Below, piece after piece: positions 59,606-64,000 of a stretch of 64,000 nt of DNA. This stretch comes from Propionibacterium australiense. Lineage in GTDB: Bacteria; Actinomycetota; Actinomycetes; Propionibacteriales; Propionibacteriaceae. The stretch covers positions 310,001 to 374,000 of the forward strand of contig NZ_RCIV01000002.1 of assembly GCF_003666605.1 (NCBI RefSeq). The letters are read 5' to 3'. The position numbers were made by a program, and so were the translations under genes. The notes beneath the pieces were generated by a model that worked only from the letters and a program-made list of their open reading frames with translations, was not told the DNA's origin and made no database searches. Each line of letters opens with the position of its first letter. Within the stretch, counting starts at the first letter, position 1.

Positions 59606-60487
59606 TCACAGCCGGTTGAGGATCTGCTCGACGGTGCCGAGCTGGCCGCCACGAGCGATGATGCGCTCGGTGATCTCGTGCAGGGCCGACGGCCTGGTCG
59701 TCTCGCAGCCGATCTCGTGGCCGATCTTCCCCTTGCCGTGGTAGTCGGAGGATCCGGTGCGGAGCAGCCCCAGTCGGCCACCGAGATCGAAGAGCATGAG
59801 CCGGGTCTCCTGGTCCTGGTCTGGATGGTCGATCTCGATGCCGTCGAGGCCATGATCGCGCACCAGTTGCGTGATGAGCTCAGCGGTGACCTTCTCCCGG
59901 TTGCCGCGAATCCACGGGTGGGCCAGGATCGCCACGCCGTGTGCCTCGTGGACGAGATCGATCGCCCGCCCCAGCTCAAGCGTCTCGCGCTTGACATAGG
60001 CGGGGCCGCCGTTGTGGAGGTAGGAGGCGAAGGCCTCGGCGCGGTCTGCCACGTAGCCCTTGGCGACGAGCGCGTCGGCGATGTGCGGACGGCCGATCGC
60101 GGTGGCGGCCCGGGCCTGCTCTGCGACGTCGTCCTCGGTCAGGTGCATGCCGAGGGCGTCGAGCTTCTCCAGCATGTCGCTGATCCGCATCGCCCGGGAG
60201 GCGCGCATGCGCGCCAGTTCCCCGCGCAACGGCTCGGCCCACGGATCGCAACCGTAGCCGAGCAGGTGGACCTGGGCATCGCCGCTGTGGGTACTGATCT
60301 CGACGCCGGGCAGCACGGCGACGCCGAACCGCCGACCCGCCTCCGCGGCCTCGGTCAGTCCGTCGAAGCTGTCGTGATCGCACAGCGCCACGACCGAGAC
60401 CCGGTTGTGCTGCGCCGCGCGCACCAGCATCGTCGGGCTGTCGGTGCCGTCTGAGACGTTGGAGTGGGTGTGCAGATCGATTCGCAT
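59606..60487 (-). CDS. PHP-domain phosphoesterase (RNase AM / nucleoside-bisphosphate phosphatase-like)
   Basis: The 293-residue protein has the PHP metal motifs: DLHTHSNVSDGTDSP (His6, His8), LCDHDSFDG, GVEIST, the mid-domain PHIADALVAKGYV and KREEAVDLVHEAHGVAILAHPW-type IDLVHEAHGVAILAHPW, and a late GSSDYHGKGKIGHEIG. This is the compact PHP family that includes E. coli YciV (5'-phosphate-dependent exonuclease on RNA and pAp). It may turn over nucleotide phosphates or short RNAs. It is divergent from the DUF2505 gene. Confidence 0.9.
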   Translation of the reverse strand: MRIDLHTHSNVSDGTDSPTMLVRAAQHNRVSVVALCDHDSFDGLTEAAEAGRRFGVAVLPGVEISTHSGDAQVHLLGYGCDPWAEPLRGELARMRASRAMRISDMLEKLDALGMHLTEDDVAEQARAATAIGRPHIADALVAKGYVADRAEAFASYLHNGGPAYVKRETLELGRAIDLVHEAHGVAILAHPWIRGNREKVTAELITQLVRDHGLDGIEIDHPDQDQETRLMLFDLGGRLGLLRTGSSDYHGKGKIGHEIGCETTRPSALHEITERIIARGGQLGTVEQILNRL

Positions 60488-60588
60488 GTCTCCATTCTGC
60501 CCTGCCCCGGCCGGTCACCCGGGCGCCCCGCCGGCTTCCGGCCGCGATGTGAGCAGCCCGTGACCGCAGAGCCCGGCACAATGGAGGC

Positions 60589-61059
60589 ATGGATCTGAAT
60601 GTTCGTCACGAGTACGCAGCCTCTCCCGACGCCGTGCACGCAATGCTCACCTCCCCCGAGTACTTCTCCCAGCTCGGCCAGCTGTCAGGGGCCAGTGTCC
60701 GGCTCGAGAACCAGGGCAATGCCAGCTCGCTGACGGTGCAGGCGAAGTCCCCCGAGCAGGTCAAGGCCATGGTCGGCGAGACCATCAGCCTCAGCACTCG
60801 CGTCCTGTGGGAACGCGACGGCGAGGGCTGGAAGGGTGTTGTCGAAACCGTCAAGCTCAAGGTTCCGGCACAGGTCTCTGCGCGCGCCGCGGTGCAGCCT
60901 GGCGGCATCGGCACCACCGTCGAGTACTTCCTGGCGGTCTCGGTGACGATCCCCCTTCTCGGCAAGAAGGTCGAGCAGATGGCCGAGCCGCGCATCCGAG
61001 CCGCACTCGACGCCCAGAAGCGCAGCGGCGACGCCTGGCTGGCCGAGCGCAGCGGCTGA
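60589..61059 (+). CDS. DUF2505 (SRPBCC-fold) protein
   Basis: The 156-residue protein matches the actinobacterial DUF2505 family: MDLNVRHEYAASPDAVHAML, a strand pattern ending VEYFLAVSVTIPLLGKKVEQM, and the C-terminal helix IRAALDAQKRSGDAWLAER. These features define the START/SRPBCC helix-grip fold with a hydrophobic cavity. No ligand or enzymatic role is known. A terminator-like hairpin follows. Confidence 0.85.
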   Translation: MDLNVRHEYAASPDAVHAMLTSPEYFSQLGQLSGASVRLENQGNASSLTVQAKSPEQVKAMVGETISLSTRVLWERDGEGWKGVVETVKLKVPAQVSARAAVQPGGIGTTVEYFLAVSVTIPLLGKKVEQMAEPRIRAALDAQKRSGDAWLAERSG

Positions 61060-61114
61060 CCGCTCCAAGAACGGCCCCCGGCGGTGCGGGGCACCGGAAC
61101 GAGGGCATACGCCA

Positions 61115-61140
61115 CCGGCGCCCGCGGCTGCGGGCGCCGG
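61115..61140. terminator. GC-rich terminator hairpin downstream of DUF2505
   Basis: A perfect 11-bp stem (61115-61125 with 61130-61140) has a 4-nt loop and lies 55 bp after the DUF2505 stop and 200 bp past the end of the convergent DUF6912 gene. The remainder of this 283-bp gap shows no gene. Confidence 0.6.
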
Positions 61141-61342
61141 GCGTTCGGTCGGGCCGGTTCACTCCCCCCGCGGAGCCGCGGCCGCCATCACCTGCCGCAG
61201 GCCGGGGGCGACCACGACGTGACGTTCAGTCCCCGGAGCCGACGGCCCCGAGGCGTCCCTTCCCGGCGCGGTGGCGAGCGCACCGCCCATTCCATTCATG
61301 GTCATCGCCCCGGGTGCCTGTCACCGGAGAGCCGCCCGCCGA

Positions 61343-61846
61343 TCACCGGGAGAGCCAGTCGGCGAGTTCACTGATGTCGTGCCACAGCAGCGGCTCGGCG
61401 AGCAGCTCCTGCACGGCGGTCAGTCCCCATGCCTCGTCGACACCGAGCCCGGAGGCCGACTGGGCAGCTACCGTGGCGTCGACCCGGTCGTCGTCGGCGA
61501 AGAAGGCCTGGACCCGGTCGGGCGCGAGCCGGGCGAGTGAGGCGGCGCCATTGGCCACCTCGGCCTCGTCGATGGCCTCACCGATCATGGCCACCGGCAG
61601 CTGGGCGGCCAGCACGAGGCGGCGGCCGGTACGCGCCAGTGCGCTGACCGATGCCACCTGCAGGGCCGCGAGCTCGGCCTCCTCACCGCCGGGAAGCAAC
61701 TCGAAGGTGCGGCACAGGGCCTGGTTCGCGACGAAGACTGCCAGCGGGCCGGACAGGACCTGGTGCTCCACGCCCAGTCGGCGCGCCTGGGCCTCGTCGA
61801 CGGGCACGAGCACGATCTGCCGTGCCCCATGGCGCTCATCAGTCAT
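61343..61846 (-). CDS. DUF6912-like protein
   Basis: The 167-residue cytoplasmic protein starts at the ATG at 61846 with GAGGAGG upstream. Segments QIVLVPVDEAQARRLG, EEAELAALQVASVSALARTGRRLVLAAQLPV and LAEPLLWHDISELADWL fit the actinobacterial DUF6912 family, which often lies near secA and the Rv3235-like gene. The function is unknown. It is divergent from the Rv3235-like gene, with 78 bp between starts. Confidence 0.7.
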   Translation of the reverse strand: MTDERHGARQIVLVPVDEAQARRLGVEHQVLSGPLAVFVANQALCRTFELLPGGEEAELAALQVASVSALARTGRRLVLAAQLPVAMIGEAIDEAEVANGAASLARLAPDRVQAFFADDDRVDATVAAQSASGLGVDEAWGLTAVQELLAEPLLWHDISELADWLSR

Positions 61847-61924
61847 TGCTTCCTCCTCACCGCAGTTTTCCACACCTTCTCAGATGGCTGGCACCGTGCC
61901 CGGTGAACCGGGCAGTCTTGACCC

Positions 61925-62389
61925 ATGGCCCCCACTCCCACGGTCGACGGGCGCCGTACCATCTGGCGCTCCGAGAAAGGCACGCTGTCGATCAGCGAGA
62001 GGGCTGCGCGCCCGCAGATGAAGGCGCCCAACCGAGCCTGCGCCACGGCCGCGGCACGTTTCGCCCTCGCGCTCGCCGAGGTGCTGGCGGGTCGGCGTCC
62101 CGCAGCCCAGCTCGCGCACCTGAGCAAGCCGGGCACCATCGCCGAACTCGTCCGCGTCCAGGCGGAATCGCCGTTGACCGGCGCACGACTGCACTCCATC
62201 CACATCAGCGACTCCGTCTCGGCCGGTTCGGCCGAGGTCGTCGCCTGCTACGAGTGGCGTCCCAACGGGGGTCGCGGTGCCCGGCTCGTAGGCGTCGCCT
62301 TCCAGATGACGCGCACCGACAACGGTTGGGCCTGCCGCGCGCTGACGATCGGCGTGCCGAACGTCGAGAGCACCGACCGGCGGCGCTGA
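61925..62389 (+). CDS. Rv3235 family protein
   Basis: The 154-residue protein has a short disordered N-terminus and then segments typical of the Rv3235 family found next to secA: RACATAAARFALALAEVLAGRRPAAQL, ISDSVSAGSAEVVACYEWRPNG, and VGVAFQMTRTDNGWACRALTIG. It is a probable cystatin/NTF2-like small fold. The function is unknown. It is convergent with secA, with 66 bp between stops. Confidence 0.75.
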   Translation: MAPTPTVDGRRTIWRSEKGTLSISERAARPQMKAPNRACATAAARFALALAEVLAGRRPAAQLAHLSKPGTIAELVRVQAESPLTGARLHSIHISDSVSAGSAEVVACYEWRPNGGRGARLVGVAFQMTRTDNGWACRALTIGVPNVESTDRRR

Positions 62390-62418
62390 CGAGGGCGGGG
62401 CAGGGCGACGGGGCTGGT

Positions 62419-62436
62419 CCGGGGTCCGGACCCCGG
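62419..62436. terminator. Palindrome between convergent Rv3235-like gene and secA
   Basis: CCGGGGTCCGGACCCCGG is a perfect 18-bp palindrome in the 66-bp intergenic space. As RNA it forms a short, very stable hairpin, and could terminate both genes. Confidence 0.5.
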
Positions 62437-62455
62437 CGACCCATGCGCCCGGTCT

Positions 62456-64000
62456 TCAGCGCACGTTCGGGTTCTTGCCGTGGCAGTGCTTGAACTTCTT
62501 GCCGGACCCGCACGGGCAGGGCTGGTTGCGACCGACCTTGGCGTAGGGATCGGTTTCCTCGTCGTCGTCAGCGCTGCGCCGCTCGACCTCACCGCTCTCG
62601 CCCGGCGCGGAATAGGTCATCCGGCTCGGGCGCTGGTCCTCCAGGCCCTTGATGACGGCGCGGGCACTCGGCTGCTCCCCGTCCTCGCCGTCGTCGGCCC
62701 TGGCCGGCTTGTTCAGCAGCGCCGCGGCATCGACGACGTTGCCGTCGCCGTCACGTCGCTCGCCGACGACCGGGGAGTCCTGCTTCTCGACCTCGATGTT
62801 GAACAAGTAGCCGACGACCTCCTCCTGGAAGGCGTCGCGCATCGCGTCGAACATGTTGGCGCCTTCGCGCTTGTACTCGACGAGCGGGTCGCGCTGGGCC
62901 ATGGCGCGCAGTCCGATGCCCTCTCTCAGGTAGTCCATCTCGTACAGGTGGTCACGCCACTTGCGGTCGAGCACGGTCAGCCAGACCTGACGCTCCAGTT
63001 CGCGCATGACGTCCTCACCGAGATCCGACTCGCGGGTGTCATAGGCCTTCTGGGCGTCCTCCTTGAAGTCCTCGACGAGTTCTGATGCCTCCTCGACGTC
63101 CTCGTAGTCCGCCTGGTCGAGGCCCACCGGGTAGAGCTGTTTCATGTCGTTCCACAACGCATCGAGGTCCCACTCGTCGGCGAAACCCTGGGTGTGCAGC
63201 TTGACGGTCGCGGTGACGACGCGGTCAACGGTCGACCGGAGCATGCCCTCGACATCGGCGCCCTCGAGCACGGTCCGGCGGTCCCCGTAGATGACGTGGC
63301 GCTGCCGGTTCATGACGTCGTCGTACTTGAGGACGTTCTTGCGCATCTCGAAGTTCTGGCCCTCGAGCTGCTTCTGGGCGCTCTCGATCGACTTGGTCAG
63401 CATGCGCATCTCGATGGGCTGGTCGTCCGGCAGGTTCATGGTGGTCATGACCCGCTCGACGGTGTCGGCCTTGAACAGGCGCAGCAGATCGTCCTCGAGG
63501 GAGAGGAAGAAACGGCTCTCACCCGGATCGCCCTGACGCCCGGAACGGCCACGCAGCTGGTTGTCGATACGGCGGGACTCGTGGCGCTCCGAGCCGATGA
63601 CGTACAGGCCACCGGCCTCGATGACCTCCTCGTGCTCGTCGGCGACCTGCTCGTCGAACTCCTTGAGGACCTTGTCCCACTCCGCCTCGTAGCCGTCGGG
63701 GTCGGAGACCGGGTCGATGCCCCTCTTACGCAACTCCTGGTCGGCCATGAACTCGGGGTTGCCGCCGAGCATGATGTCGGTGCCTCGTCCTGCCATGTTC
63801 GTGGCGACGGTGACGGCGCCCTTGCGGCCGGCCTGGGCGACGATCGCGGCCTCACGTGCATGCTGCTTGGCGTTCAGCACCTGATGGTCGACGCCCGCCT
63901 CGCGCAGCCGCCGGGACAGCTCCTCGGACTTGACGACCGATGCGGTACCGATGAGCACCGGCTGACCGGCCTCGTGCCGCTCCACGACGTCCTCGATGAT
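62456..64000 (-). CDS. secA: Preprotein translocase ATPase SecA, C-terminal half
   Basis: The last 514 residues or so of SecA are visible; the frame runs off the right edge. It shows the end of the second nucleotide-binding domain ([61 protein letters not shown]), the helical scaffold and wing domains ([40 protein letters not shown]) and the C-terminal SEC-C zinc motif [15 protein letters not shown] variable Asp/Glu-rich linker precedes it. It drives Sec-dependent export at the membrane. The zinc-motif tail marks it as the housekeeping SecA1 type rather than SecA2. Confidence 0.97.
   Translation of the reverse strand: MIEDVVERHEAGQPVLIGTASVVKSEELSRRLREAGVDHQVLNAKQHAREAAIVAQAGRKGAVTVATNMAGRGTDIMLGGNPEFMADQELRKRGIDPVSDPDGYEAEWDKVLKEFDEQVADEHEEVIEAGGLYVIGSERHESRRIDNQLRGRSGRQGDPGESRFFLSLEDDLLRLFKADTVERVMTTMNLPDDQPIEMRMLTKSIESAQKQLEGQNFEMRKNVLKYDDVMNRQRHVIYGDRRTVLEGADVEGMLRSTVDRVVTATVKLHTQGFADEWDLDALWNDMKQLYPVGLDQADYEDVEEASELVEDFKEDAQKAYDTRESDLGEDVMRELERQVWLTVLDRKWRDHLYEMDYLREGIGLRAMAQRDPLVEYKREGANMFDAMRDAFQEEVVGYLFNIEVEKQDSPVVGERRDGDGNVVDAAALLNKPARADDGEDGEQPSARAVIKGLEDQRPSRMTYSAPGESGEVERRSADDDEETDPYAKVGRNQPCPCGSGKKFKHCHGKNPNVR

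Overview
The window is about 64 kb of chromosomal DNA from a high-GC actinobacterium, most likely a member of the Propionibacteriaceae. Evidence for this is strong GC bias at third codon positions, frequent GTG/TTG starts, several apparently leaderless genes, hairpin terminators without U-tracts, and many actinobacteria-restricted families: UPF0182, the PPA1309 family (named after a Cutibacterium acnes locus), DUF3107, DUF5679, DUF2505, DUF6912, an Rv3235-like protein, AdnAB and a UvrD2-type helicase. The genus cannot be decided by reading alone. I see no phage, plasmid, transposase or CRISPR array; the accessory character is confined to transport and surface modules in the left third.

Layout. 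1-2.3 kb (minus): a DUF4956 - VTC polyphosphate polymerase - DUF4353 lipoprotein operon, cut by the window edge. 2.4-8.7 kb (minus): a complete peptide-type ABC importer operon ending in serA. 8.8-9.0 kb: initiator tRNA with promoter and terminator. 9.3-13.4 kb (plus): a redox operon of a methionine-rich thioredoxin lipoprotein, a DipZ/CcdA fusion and a two-component system. 13.4-14.2 kb (minus): mntP behind a yybP-ykoY manganese riboswitch. 14.2-15.3 kb: zinc alcohol dehydrogenase. 15.5-20.4 kb (minus): a second SBP-dependent importer with two short ATPases and a single fused permease, headed by a palindrome lying on the -10 element of a leaderless promoter. 20.6-23.8 kb: sugar porter, small acetyltransferase and prolyl aminopeptidase. 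23.9-26.6 kb (plus): an M16 protease pair.

From 26.6 kb to the end is an actinobacterial housekeeping neighbourhood: UPF0182, PPA1309 family, PDZ/S16 protein, DUF2342 metalloprotease, YgjP-like metallopeptidase, DUF5679, an E1-like/cyclodehydratase-like protein, UvrD2, RecCBD, NudC, AdnB-AdnA, CspA, PP2C phosphatase, DUF3107, ferritin-like protein, DEAD-box helicase, TrpS, PHP phosphoesterase, DUF2505, DUF6912, Rv3235-like protein and the C-terminal half of SecA.

The most notable points are: (i) two complete double-strand-break resection machines (RecBCD and AdnAB) plus UvrD2 within 18 kb, with recCBD lying in the opposite orientation inside an otherwise minus-strand uvrD2-nudC-adnB-adnA block; (ii) the fused-permease importer with its operator-like palindrome; (iii) the Met-rich lipoprotein/DipZ/two-component redox operon; (iv) the manganese riboswitch, which forces a TTG start for mntP; (v) three 21-bp-phased repeats in front of the E1-like gene; and (vi) apparent loss of the catalytic lysine in the S16 protease domain.
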